Part shown: positions 1 through 7,369 of the stretch, piece by piece
Numbering within the stretch: the stretch's first letter is position 1
Layout of the letters: every line of letters begins with the position of its first letter
DNA from: Edaphocola flava
Lineage (GTDB): Bacteria > Bacteroidota > Bacteroidia > Chitinophagales > Chitinophagaceae
DNA length: 64,000 nt
NCBI RefSeq assembly: GCF_004118155.1
Contig: NZ_SAIQ01000002.1
Coordinates: forward strand, 396,487-460,486
Reading direction: 5' to 3'
Position numbers and translations under genes: made by a program
The notes under the pieces: generated by a model
Seen by the model: only the letters and a program-made list of their open reading frames with translations
What the model was told of the DNA's origin: nothing
The model's database searches: none

Positions 1-483
1 ATGCAGCTCAAATACAGTATTGAAGCCGGTTCCGGTCTTGCCTTCAAGTGCTACAAAACGATAGCCGGCAGACCAACCCCAATGCATGGAAGGAGACTGG
101 AAAGACAAAGGGCTCAACGCAGGTTGCAAAGACGGATCGGCATTATTGGCAGGGCTGTCCACACCAATAGAGAAGCGGATGCCCTCAATATTGGTAATAT
201 TGAAAGTGCCCAGCAGCTCGCTTACCGTATTGCTGCCTTTGGCCAGGATGTAACGGTCCGGAACGGCTGTGGTCATTCCCCCGTCATGGATCAGGGTGAT
301 TTTGGAAATATAATAATCAATACGGGTTATCTGAAACTGTTGATTAAGATCATTCTGTGCTGTCTGGTTAAAAGCAAAGCTATTGCTGCCCAGTTTGTGA
401 TTGATCTTTAAAGTGACATTTTTCTGAGCATTTCCAATCAGTGCGGTGCACAGGAAGCCCAGTATGAACAGTATATTTTTCAT
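1..483 (-). CDS. MbnP-like protein, partial (3' end outside window)
   Basis: The reading frame opens at ATG 483 and stays open to base 1, so 161 N-terminal residues are visible. Residues 1-19 are a signal peptide ending at NA|Q. The mature part has the beta-rich pattern of the MbnP family (PF20243), including the diagnostic MHWGW at residues 133-137 followed by a YRFVALEGK segment. In methanotrophs MbnP is a periplasmic copper-binding protein whose Trp is modified by the dihaem enzyme MbnH; Bacteroidota carry many relatives next to cytochrome c peroxidase-like genes, but any such partner would lie outside this window. A Cys-rich secreted protein gene lies upstream on the same strand. Family call from motif recognition; metal binding here is inference. 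Confidence 0.8.
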   Translation of the reverse strand, partial: MKNILFILGFLCTALIGNAQKNVTLKINHKLGSNSFAFNQTAQNDLNQQFQITRIDYYISKITLIHDGGMTTAVPDRYILAKGSNTVSELLGTFNITNIEGIRFSIGVDSPANNADPSLQPALSPLSFQSPSMHWGWSAGYRFVALEGKTGTGFNTVFELH

Positions 484-630
484 TTGAATAAGTGATATTT
501 TATGTGAATATAGTACAATTATCTGCCTGTCTGCAAGGCAGTATATAACAGCGTCAACAACGTATGCTGTACCTTATGTAGCTTGATGATTAATGAGTAC
601 AGAGCACAATGTGGGCTGTACAGGTACTGT

Positions 631-1008
631 TTAGCCTATTTTAGGCGGTGTCCAGATAAAAGAATAATCTGAAGAAAGGAATGTGTAGGTAAACAGGTTG
701 AAGTTGTTTACATAAACAGGTTTGTAACTGTAGGTTTTAAAAGCACTATTGGTGAGCACAATAAACTGGTGGGCATAAGGAGCACAATGGCAGGTCTTTC
801 CGCAACCAGAACGGGAGCACTGATGGCAACGCTTGTATGGGGCTGCCTTTTTACAGCATGATTTTTCTTTCTTTGTCGTCTGCGTTGCAGATAGCGCTTT
901 GACCGGATCTGATTTTGCCTGATGCTTACCACAGGCTTGCATTAAAGAAGGGACACATGATAATATGATCATGAACAGAAAATATAATATGTGTTTTCTT
1001 GCAGGCAA
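631..1008 (-). CDS. Cys-rich secreted hypothetical protein
   Basis: 125 residues. The N-terminal 25 residues look like a signal peptide or membrane anchor (hydrophobic YFLFMIILSC core, possible cleavage after MQA). The middle is rich in Cys, His and Lys (CGKHQ, SCCKK, CHQCSRSGCGKTCHC, about residues 26-76) and could bind a metal or form disulfides. The C-terminal 45 residues are aromatic without Cys. It lies 147 bp upstream of the MbnP-like gene on the same strand, so a joint role in copper or redox handling is possible. I do not recognise a named family. Confidence 0.6.
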   Translation of the reverse strand: MPARKHILYFLFMIILSCVPSLMQACGKHQAKSDPVKALSATQTTKKEKSCCKKAAPYKRCHQCSRSGCGKTCHCAPYAHQFIVLTNSAFKTYSYKPVYVNNFNLFTYTFLSSDYSFIWTPPKIG

Positions 1009-1352
1009 TAGTTCCGTTTTTGCTTATTCTGTCAAAAATAAGTAAAAAATTACAGATTTTAATATACGCATATTTCATTTTGGTGTAAACCGCATGAACT
1101 TATTTGTCAAACCAGCGTAGCTATCGTTACACCTCAGGGTAAAAATAAAGGCAATCTTAGAAAAGATCGCCTCTTGAGCTGTAATGAAGAGATTGAGTTG
1201 AACTCAACGAGTTTTAAATAATTATCGATGGTTAACTCCATACAAAAGTAGAATATGTATTACAGTTAACGTCATCGTCGGAACAATCTTAAGTATGGTT
1301 TATCTGCTAAAAACACAGATCTTTCTTCAAAAAGTATGGGAAAAGTATTGTA
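1009..1352. other. Intergenic stretch without a recognised gene
   Basis: No convincing coding frame. It holds a minus-strand hairpin terminator (1141-1172), a 7-1-7 inverted repeat TTGAGTTGAACTCAA near 1193-1207 and several AAAAGTA-type strings (near 1243 and 1330) resembling the repeated element at 2092-2638. Confidence 0.5.
1141..1172 (-). terminator. Rho-independent terminator for the S1-like gene
   Basis: Read on the minus strand, a stem AGGC.ATCTT / AAGAT.GCCT with one internal mismatch and a 4-base loop is followed by a T-rich tail (TTATTTTTA). It lies about 180 bp beyond the stop of the minus-strand gene at 1353-1961. Confidence 0.6.
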
Positions 1353-1961
1353 TTATACTGCTCGCCTGATTTCGAGTATGGGTGTCTCTTTTTTCGTAAG
1401 CCCATGGAAAGAGGAGATACAGGTATCGCCTATATTCAACTGATCAAACATTTTTTCATTGGCATATGAATGCCGGTATGCAATACCGATTACAGATCCC
1501 GATTTCCAATCAGTGTACATGCCAAGATCAATAATCAGGTATTGGGGTGTTTTATGAAGTATAACACCTTTGTACGATATTTTTCTGGCCAGCCGGGGTT
1601 TGGTGGGCTCACCCTTGTCAATAGACACACGGATACTCAGTGGTTTAGATGATAACTCGGCGATCTTTCCCCTGAATCTTTTCTGGGTAAGGTGTGGCGC
1701 TGCTGATTTCCAGAATGACCTCTTGTCATACTCCCAGGGCATATCCTCAATGGATATAAAACCATAAAGGCCACCAATCTTTACCTGGAAGCCGCTTTTG
1801 AGCGGAAGGTATCTGACGATGTTAAATGCTGTAAGCTTCTCACTGATTCTCGCTTCTTCGAGTTTATAATACAATTTTAATAATGCCCCGTCCAGGACTT
1901 TAGCTTTCTTTTCTGTTGAATTAATGGTAAGCATTTTCATGAAAATTATAAAAATCAACAA
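1353..1961 (-). CDS. Hypothetical protein with two S1-like OB folds
   Basis: 202 residues with no signal peptide. Two segments (about residues 43-115 and 125-200) have the S1/OB-fold pattern of alternating beta strands: the first contains FQVKIGGLYGFISIEDMPW, the second YKGVILHKTPQYLIIDLGM followed by an F..L.IGD turn before the last strand. This suggests RNA or single-stranded nucleic acid binding, but sequence match to S1 is weak and no catalytic motif is visible. A second in-frame Met (MKMLTIN) 7 codons in could be the true start. It stands alone, with a minus-strand TACTTTTG promoter-like string about 87 bp upstream (2048-2055). Function unknown. Confidence 0.6.
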   Translation of the reverse strand: MLIFIIFMKMLTINSTEKKAKVLDGALLKLYYKLEEARISEKLTAFNIVRYLPLKSGFQVKIGGLYGFISIEDMPWEYDKRSFWKSAAPHLTQKRFRGKIAELSSKPLSIRVSIDKGEPTKPRLARKISYKGVILHKTPQYLIIDLGMYTDWKSGSVIGIAYRHSYANEKMFDQLNIGDTCISSFHGLTKKETPILEIRRAV

Positions 1962-2091
1962 TGTGTTTGACTTAATAAATACACAGTGTAGGTTGTAATG
2001 AGTAAGTCTCTAGTTTGGTTGTAGTATAGATTTTTGACGTATTTGAACAAAAGTATATCAATAAGGAGTACATCCTTAATTGGATAGGCAA

Positions 2092-2109
2092 AAACAGTAC
2101 ATAAGTTAG
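2092..2109 (+). repeat. 18-bp upstream element, copy 1
   Basis: AAACAGTACATAAGTTAG, one base different from copies 2 and 3. A TTCCTTTG string, one mismatch from TAnnTTTG, starts 31 bp downstream (2141), but I see no clean terminator hairpin after it. This copy may drive a degenerate or differently shaped unit. Confidence 0.6.
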
Positions 2110-2244
2110 TTGCAGAATAGACTGTTTGAACCCTTTATTTTTCCTTTGTTCTTACGTAATGCAGTGTGGTATTATGTTTTGTTGATTTTGCATCCACTGT
2201 TGTGCTTACTTTTTAGTTCAGCTTATGGATGTTGGTATGGGAAA

Positions 2245-2262
2245 AAACAGTACAAAAGTTAG
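2245..2262 (+). promoter_or_regulatory. 18-bp upstream element, copy 2
   Basis: AAACAGTACAAAAGTTAG, identical to copy 3. It ends 33 bp before the -7 box TAGCTTTG (2296-2303); no TTTG lies at the usual 19-bp -33 spacing. This suggests a binding site for an activator or alternative factor. A TGCAAA-CT-TTTGCA inverted repeat lies between the element and the -7 box (2272-2285). Confidence 0.55.
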
Positions 2263-2309
2263 TGCCGTTCATGCAAACTTTTGCAGACTGCTGAATAGCT
2301 TTGTAATAT

Positions 2310-2389
2310 CAGTAATAGTTAGTTCGTTACCCGACTTAAAGGGTATAATTTAGAGGAGATAGCAGTTCTTTTTAGGACTGCTTTTTTTT
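2310..2389 (+). ncRNA. Putative small RNA 1
   Basis: Predicted from a -7 box at 2296-2303 (start near 2310), a small hairpin TACCC/GGGTA (2328-2332 with 2341-2345), and a terminator hairpin AGCAGTTC/GGACTGCT (2361-2382) followed by seven T. About 80 nt, with no ORF of note. Its layout (element, 33 bp, -7 box, hairpin, terminator) repeats in small RNA 2. No Rfam family recognised. Confidence 0.5.
2361..2389 (+). terminator. Terminator of putative small RNA 1
   Basis: 8-bp stem with one G-T pair, 6-base loop and a TTTTTTT tail; the T run occurs only in the plus-strand direction. Confidence 0.7.
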
Positions 2390-2620
2390 ATGCCTGCACA
2401 TTAAACCTATTGCTGGCTTATATTGTAGCGGGTTATGCACGCCAGTGCGTCCTATTGTTGTAGCGTAAAAGCTTGTGTAGCGGTATACTGCGTATAAGTG
2501 ATTTCTTTACGGATTCTTCTGGGCAATATCTTTCTTGCATGTGTGGGGCACCAGTACAAAAGTATGGGGTATTTTCCGTTTTTGCAGAAAAGTATGGGTA
2601 GGGTATGGTTTTGGAAGAAT

Positions 2621-2638
2621 AAACAGTACAAAAGTTAG
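2621..2638 (+). promoter_or_regulatory. 18-bp upstream element, copy 3
   Basis: AAACAGTACAAAAGTTAG, identical to copy 2 and 376 bp from it. It ends 34 bp before a -7 box TATTTTTG (2673-2680), again with no TTTG at -33. A related string CAGTACAAAAGTATGGGG lies just upstream at 2552-2569. Confidence 0.55.
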
Positions 2639-2685
2639 GGGTAGTCCTAATCCATACACTATATAATGCTTCTATTTTTGTTGCC

Positions 2686-2753
2686 GGATGTTCATAATGG
2701 GATATGAATCCGGATTAGTCAGTTAATATAGCGGCCGTAAGGCCGCTATTATT
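2686..2753 (+). ncRNA. Putative small RNA 2
   Basis: A -7 box at 2673-2680 places the start near 2686, although the first hairpin begins at 2684. That hairpin is CCGGAT.TTCAT / ATGAA.TCCGG (2684-2713, one bulge). It is followed by a perfect 9-bp terminator-like hairpin ATAGCGGCC-GTAA-GGCCGCTAT (2728-2749) with an AT-rich tail. About 68 nt, no ORF. Two compact hairpins in sequence make a structured RNA likely. Confidence 0.5.
2728..2753 (+). terminator. Hairpin ending putative small RNA 2
   Basis: Perfect 9-bp stem with a GTAA tetraloop; the tail TATTATT is only moderately T-rich, so termination strength is uncertain. Confidence 0.5.
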
Positions 2754-3240
2754 ATAGTGTAACACGTTTCTAATTAGATACATTTTAAAGTGCAGGCTAG
2801 TTGCAGGATGATCAGTTAAAGAAATAGTATTTACCATTATGTTTGTATAATTCAACTGAGATGTGTAATTTGAATACAGAAGGCTGTTTTGTTGAAATGG
2901 TTTTCCTGGCTTTGAGCAAAGGATCTGCAAACCTGCCTGCCATCTGATGGCACAAAGGAAGCTCTTTAATGTACAGCAATTTTTTTTAATATCAGAGATA
3001 AAGCGGTTCAGATTGATGAATCGCTTTTGTAGTTTTTTGGTGGCTTTAATTTATCTCTCAGTAGGGAATTTTTTTCTTATGTTCCATATGATTCATTTTA
3101 GCTACAGTGTTGGAATTGTGTTTATATTGCATAAATTTAGTTGCGTTTTGTATGCTTGTATTGTTATGATACACTTATGGGTAGAGCTCCTATATGGCAT
3201 GACAGAGCGGTAATAATGTAAAATCAGTAATGAAGACTGT

Positions 3241-3882
3241 ATGATAAATGTAGCAATTGTAGCTGTCAATGAGGCGAACCGGCTGCTCTTGGAAACCATT
3301 GCACAAAGTGACCCCGAGTTTAGTTATATCGGTTGCTTCAGCAATGAACAAGAGACCATTGAGATGATTGGATTGCAGCAGGTGAACGTTGTGCTTATTG
3401 ACATTGATGTAATCGAGTCTGTGGGACTGGAAAGTATTGAGCGGATAAAGGCGGAATCTGAAGAGGTTAAGTTTATGGTGTGCTCCAGGTATAAATCAAA
3501 TGAAAATTCACTGGAAGCCATTAAAGCCGGTGCGGATGCCTATTTCGTGCTGGAAAATAGTAAGGCTTATCAGTTTATTGATGCTATTAAGGACCTGCAC
3601 GCAGGAGAAAGGCCCATAAGCAGCAGCATCGTTAAAAATATATGGGAATATCTGCATGATCAAACAGCAGATCAAAATGTAAAAGTTGTTGATTTTCAGC
3701 TTTCTAAGCGACAGATACAAATTATGGAATTGTTGCACGAGGGGCTGAATTATCGCGAGATGTCTAAACTCTTATTTATAAGTGTGTATACCCTCAAGTG
3801 GCATGTACATAATATATACCAGAAGCTAAATGTTTCCAACAGAACAGAGGCGATCAATGTTTATTTCAAGCGGAATAAGTAA
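3241..3882 (+). CDS. LuxR/NarL-family response regulator with degenerate receiver
   Basis: 213 residues: receiver-like domain (1-120) and a C-terminal LuxR HTH (about 148-212, with LSKRQIQIMELLHEGLNYREM and the recognition helix TLKWHVHNIYQKL). Asp54, the usual phosphorylation site, is present, but the acidic pair that holds Mg2+ is Ala8-Val9 and the conserved Lys104 is Leu. The paralogue at 5979 has Glu8-Asp9, Asp54 and Lys104 at the same positions. Phosphorylation-dependent switching is therefore doubtful; it may act constitutively or by dimerising with its neighbour. The histidine kinase gene follows 146 bp downstream. Confidence 0.9.
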   Translation: MINVAIVAVNEANRLLLETIAQSDPEFSYIGCFSNEQETIEMIGLQQVNVVLIDIDVIESVGLESIERIKAESEEVKFMVCSRYKSNENSLEAIKAGADAYFVLENSKAYQFIDAIKDLHAGERPISSSIVKNIWEYLHDQTADQNVKVVDFQLSKRQIQIMELLHEGLNYREMSKLLFISVYTLKWHVHNIYQKLNVSNRTEAINVYFKRNK

Positions 3883-4028
3883 TTCCTGAATAGGCTATCA
3901 GTCCGTATTGCGCGGCAGCTGATGACATACATGGGTGCTTTGGTGCCTGAATGGCTTTGTGGTATGGAGCTTCACTGACTTTTCAGCTGTATCTTTGTGG
4001 TTGACCGATAATGCTTCAGGGAAAATAT

Positions 4029-5969
4029 ATGCGCAGCGGATTTTTACTTTTATTGATAAGTATCACAATGGCTTTCGGGAGCTGTCGTTCCTGTTCGCCA
4101 CAGACAAGAATACTTGATCTTTCTTATAATGACTCCTTGGCTAAGGATTCCTTGGTCCGTAAAATATTTGAGATCAGGTATAATGAACCTGATCAAGTGC
4201 CTTCCCTCCTGGAGCAAGTCCGTAGAATAGAGCAAAAGTATGATCCTGCTATTGCAAACCAGAACTACTATAGCTCTCAGGTATTCCTGCTTTCGAATAT
4301 TAAGAAAAATCCCGATTCGGCAAGAATGTTCCTCGATAGCCAATTTCTGATGCTTAAACGAGGGGAACTAGATGCTGATAATCTTAAAGCAAAAACCGCC
4401 TTCTCCAAAGCCATTTATTTCCAGGGAAGTGAGCGGTACGATTCTGCTGTTAATAATGCATTGTCTGCACTGGATCTATTGCAGCATACAACTGATTCTG
4501 CCCTGTTATACAACATATATGGTACCATCTCTGATCTGTACGCTTACCAGGGCAATCTGAAAAAGGCATCGGAATACTATAAATATTTTATCCGGCAGGC
4601 ACTACAACTGAAGAATCCTGCAAGAGATGCTGTTATTCTTCTGAATGGTTACTGCAGGTTTGCAGAAGCCTCAGATTCCATTAAAAATATTGCGACCACC
4701 TACCTGTTTGCTGCAAAACATGCTGTGGATTCGCTGCACCTGGATGGTTTGAAACCCATTCTGTATACCAACCTGGCCAGTTATTATTACGATAAACAAC
4801 AGAGCGATAGTGGTAGATTGTATGCACAATTATCCATAAAGGAGATGGAGGAGCATCCGTCACCGAATAATCAGCCAGAATTGTCCTGCCTCATGCTGAT
4901 TAACCATTACATAAAACAGGATCAGACAGATAGTGCTGCGCTATTACTGCAGCAATTACTTACCTCTACAGATACGGCCAAATATTTCAGGCGGGACCTG
5001 AGAACCTATTACAAATACGCGTATTTACTGGCCAAGAAACAGCATCGCCTGGAGCATGCAGTAGCGTATCAGGAGCGATATGCTGCGCTGACAGATGAAA
5101 TGCACCAGGCAGAGAATAATAAACTGCTGCTTGATTATGAAGCGAAGATGACATATATGGCCAACGAGCTGGAGATCAAATCGAAAGAATATGATATGAA
5201 GCGGCAGAAAAATTATGTTATTTTTTCTACCATTATCACCATTCTGATGTTTGGCTTTACCATTTCTATTCTTTACTATAAGAAAAAGAAAAGAGTGATC
5301 GAGCAACAGTACTGGATGCAGTTGCAAATGCGCCGCGATTCAGAATACCGTAACCGGCTTTGGGAAGAGCGTAACCGTATATCCAGGGAGATGCATGATG
5401 ATCTGGGCTCTACGCTGACCTCTACATTAATGGCTGTGGAAATCGCAGAGCAGTTTCCGGAACAGAAAGAACATTTAAATATAGTCAAAGAACGCTCACA
5501 GAGCCTGCACCAGCAGATCAATGAAATTATCTGGAACCTGAATGTACAGAACGACAATCTGCGTAGTTTGAATCATTACATGATCAGGTTTGCAAAGAAC
5601 TTTCTGGAACAGGCTGGTATTGAATTCATCTGGGAAGAGCAGGTTAGCGATGAAGATACCGTGATCCAATCATTTCAGCGCAGAGCATTATATCTTTCGT
5701 TTAAAGAGATCATTCATAATATTGTTAAGCATTCCATGGCTACAAAAGTTGTGCTGGAGATCAATTGTGCAGATAAAATGTATTATTTTGCTGTTAGTGA
5801 TAATGGAATAGGATTAAAGAGGAAGAAGAATTCACCTGAAAGCAGTCATGGGTATGGAATGACCAATATTCACCGGAATATTTCAAACCTCTATGGTACT
5901 GTGAACTGGACCGATGGAGCAAATGGGATTGGGACCAGGGTGGAGGTTCGCATAGAAATGTTAACTTAG
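4029..5969 (+). CDS. TPR-containing sensor histidine kinase (HisKA_3/HATPase)
   Basis: 646 residues. An N-terminal signal with Cys after FGS suggests a lipoprotein or exported region, followed by a periplasmic TPR-like helical array (about 40-370), one membrane segment (about 396-416), a basic linker, a HisKA_3 domain with phospho-acceptor His456 in the REMHDDLGSTL motif, and a HATPase domain with an N box (IIHNIVKHS) and G boxes (DNGIG, GYGMTNI). This is the NarL-type kinase architecture. Start chosen at ATG 4029, which has AGGGA about 7 bp upstream; ATG 4011 is in frame but lacks such a site. Only 9 bp separate it from the regulator at 5979, its likely partner. The ligand is unknown. Confidence 0.92.
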   Translation: MRSGFLLLLISITMAFGSCRSCSPQTRILDLSYNDSLAKDSLVRKIFEIRYNEPDQVPSLLEQVRRIEQKYDPAIANQNYYSSQVFLLSNIKKNPDSARMFLDSQFLMLKRGELDADNLKAKTAFSKAIYFQGSERYDSAVNNALSALDLLQHTTDSALLYNIYGTISDLYAYQGNLKKASEYYKYFIRQALQLKNPARDAVILLNGYCRFAEASDSIKNIATTYLFAAKHAVDSLHLDGLKPILYTNLASYYYDKQQSDSGRLYAQLSIKEMEEHPSPNNQPELSCLMLINHYIKQDQTDSAALLLQQLLTSTDTAKYFRRDLRTYYKYAYLLAKKQHRLEHAVAYQERYAALTDEMHQAENNKLLLDYEAKMTYMANELEIKSKEYDMKRQKNYVIFSTIITILMFGFTISILYYKKKKRVIEQQYWMQLQMRRDSEYRNRLWEERNRISREMHDDLGSTLTSTLMAVEIAEQFPEQKEHLNIVKERSQSLHQQINEIIWNLNVQNDNLRSLNHYMIRFAKNFLEQAGIEFIWEEQVSDEDTVIQSFQRRALYLSFKEIIHNIVKHSMATKVVLEINCADKMYYFAVSDNGIGLKRKKNSPESSHGYGMTNIHRNISNLYGTVNWTDGANGIGTRVEVRIEMLT

Positions 5970-5978
5970 ACTACACAT

Positions 5979-6614
5979 ATGATAAAAATTCTTATTGTCG
6001 AGGATCAGCCAGAACATCAGCAGTACTTTAAAAGCATTGTGCTGAGCAATGAAAAATTTAAGTATCTCGGTATTGTACGTAATGGAAAGGAAGCTGTTAA
6101 GGTAATCAAAGAGCAGCAACCTGATGTAGTTATAATGGACCTGGGCCTTCCGGATATTTCCGGTATTGAATGCATCCGGCAGCTGAAGCCTTTGGGGCTG
6201 GACACTAAATTTATGGTATGCACCATTAATGAAGAAGACGACAGCATATTTGAGGCACTGAAAGCCGGTGCGAATTCCTATATAGTCAAGAAGAGTAAAC
6301 CTTACCAGATCATTGATGCCATCATGGAAGTTTTTGATGGAGAAATGCCTATAAGCAGTTGTATTGCTACCAAAATACTGAACTATATGCCTCAGTCCAC
6401 CGAGGAAGAGGATAAGCCGGAGGAGGAAGTTTCCTATTCTATTACTTTGAAAGAAGCTGAATTACTGGAACTTCTGGCCAAAGGACATAGTTATAAAGAG
6501 ATTTCTAATGAAATGACGATCAAGATAACGACGATCAAGTGGCATGTGTATAATATATACAAGAAGTTACAGGCCAAGAATCGTACAGAGGCGATTAATA
6601 AATACTTTAAATAG
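5979..6614 (+). CDS. LuxR/NarL-family response regulator
   Basis: 211 residues with a complete receiver: Glu8, Asp9, phospho-acceptor Asp54, Thr82 and Lys104, then an acidic linker (EEEDKPEEE) and a LuxR HTH (about 148-210, recognition helix TIKWHVYNIYKKL). It starts 9 bp after the kinase stop, so the two are almost certainly co-transcribed and form a cognate pair. A strong terminator follows at 6652. It is clearly paralogous to the degenerate regulator at 3241 across its full length. Confidence 0.94.
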   Translation: MIKILIVEDQPEHQQYFKSIVLSNEKFKYLGIVRNGKEAVKVIKEQQPDVVIMDLGLPDISGIECIRQLKPLGLDTKFMVCTINEEDDSIFEALKAGANSYIVKKSKPYQIIDAIMEVFDGEMPISSCIATKILNYMPQSTEEEDKPEEEVSYSITLKEAELLELLAKGHSYKEISNEMTIKITTIKWHVYNIYKKLQAKNRTEAINKYFK

Positions 6615-6651
6615 AACGTACTTATTCCGTACGGGATAGCACCACCGATAA

Positions 6652-6690
6652 CAGAAAGAGCAGACCTTAGGTCTGCTCTTTCTGTTGGCT
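6652..6690 (+). terminator. Terminator of the kinase/regulator operon
   Basis: A 15-bp perfect stem (CAGAAAGAGCAGACC and its complement, loop TTA) ends in a TCTTTCTG arm. It separates the two-component genes from the TetR operon. Confidence 0.75.
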
Positions 6691-6723
6691 CAAGATTAGT
6701 ATTCTTAAAATGTTGTGAATAAA

Positions 6724-6755
6724 TTGGAATATTCATTCCAATTTGTATACCTTTG
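6724..6755 (+). promoter_or_regulatory. TetR promoter and operator
   Basis: An inverted repeat TTGGAAT-ATTC-ATTCCAA (6724-6741) sits just upstream of a -7 box TACCTTTG (6748-6755). The transcription start would fall near 6760, at the proposed GTG start codon. A related site precedes the next gene (7334-7358), suggesting autoregulation and operon control. Confidence 0.6.
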
Positions 6756-6759
6756 TCCT

Positions 6760-7317
6760 GTGGATAAGAAAGAACAAATTATCGTAGCAGCCATGAAACT
6801 GCTGGCTGAGCATGGCGCACAGGCTACGCCCATGTCAGCTATTGCAAAAGCAGCCGGTACCGGTATGGGCACCATCTATAATTATTTCGCCACCAAAGAA
6901 GAGCTGATCAATGCCATATACCTGTACATTAAAGGTTCGGAAATAAACCTGGTATCCAAAAGTATTGATGAAGCAACACCCTTAAAAACCCGCTTCCTGT
7001 TTTACTATACCGCATTTATCAATTTCTACCTGAAACATCCGGAGGGCTTTGCTTTCATGGATCAATTCCAGCATTCTCCATTGATACTGGACAGTACCAA
7101 AGAGCAAGGTAAAGCTGGGTTTATACCCGTTTTTGCCTTGATTGAACAGGGACAGAAAGAGGGTATTATCAAAAATATAGATATGGAAGCTATCCTGTAT
7201 TTCCTGGCGGGCACCGTAACTACATATGTGCGCTGGATGATCAGCGCAGGTAAAGACAAGCACAAACAACACCTGGAGCAGCAACTGCGCCTGGTTTGGG
7301 ATGCTATTAAAGAATAA
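6760..7317 (+). CDS. TetR/AcrR-family transcriptional regulator
   Basis: 185 residues from GTG 6760. Residues 3-50 form the TetR HTH (IIVAAMKLLAEHG..., TGMGTIYNYFATKEELINAI); the rest is a helical ligand-binding and dimerisation domain. The in-frame GTG at 6715 lies upstream of the operator and -7 box and is rejected. It leads an operon with the SDR-like and metallo-hydrolase genes. The operator-like repeat at both its own promoter and the next gap suggests repression relieved by a small hydrophobic ligand, which is inference. Confidence 0.9.
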   Translation: MDKKEQIIVAAMKLLAEHGAQATPMSAIAKAAGTGMGTIYNYFATKEELINAIYLYIKGSEINLVSKSIDEATPLKTRFLFYYTAFINFYLKHPEGFAFMDQFQHSPLILDSTKEQGKAGFIPVFALIEQGQKEGIIKNIDMEAILYFLAGTVTTYVRWMISAGKDKHKQHLEQQLRLVWDAIKE

Positions 7318-7333
7318 ATATTTAATCATTTTT

Positions 7334-7358
7334 TTGGAATGAATATTCAGTCCATTTG
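7334..7358 (+). promoter_or_regulatory. Second TetR operator-like site
   Basis: TTGGAATGAATATTCAGTCCA shares TTGGAAT, ATTCA and TCCA with the site at 6724 and contains the palindrome TGAATATTCA. It lies 12 bp before the start of the SDR-like gene. Confidence 0.5.
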
Positions 7359-7369
7359 AATCAGACAAT

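Larger units (their letters stand above)
1962..3240. other. 1.28-kb intergenic region with repeated element and two sRNA-like units
   Basis: No ORF has convincing coding character; the longest on the plus strand (2947-3213) is AT-rich with no family resemblance. The region contains three near-identical 18-bp elements, two TAnnTTTG -7 boxes and two structured segments ending in hairpins, listed separately. The last 480 bp before the regulator gene at 3241 hold nothing I recognise. Confidence 0.6.

Noticed and set aside
1..411. Plus-strand ORF at the window start
   Set aside because: It is the shadow of the MbnP-like gene on the minus strand, which has a signal peptide and the MHWGW motif.
2947..3213. 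88-residue plus-strand ORF
   Set aside because: AT-rich, hydrophobic in an irregular way, no family resemblance and no ribosome-binding site; not supported as a gene.
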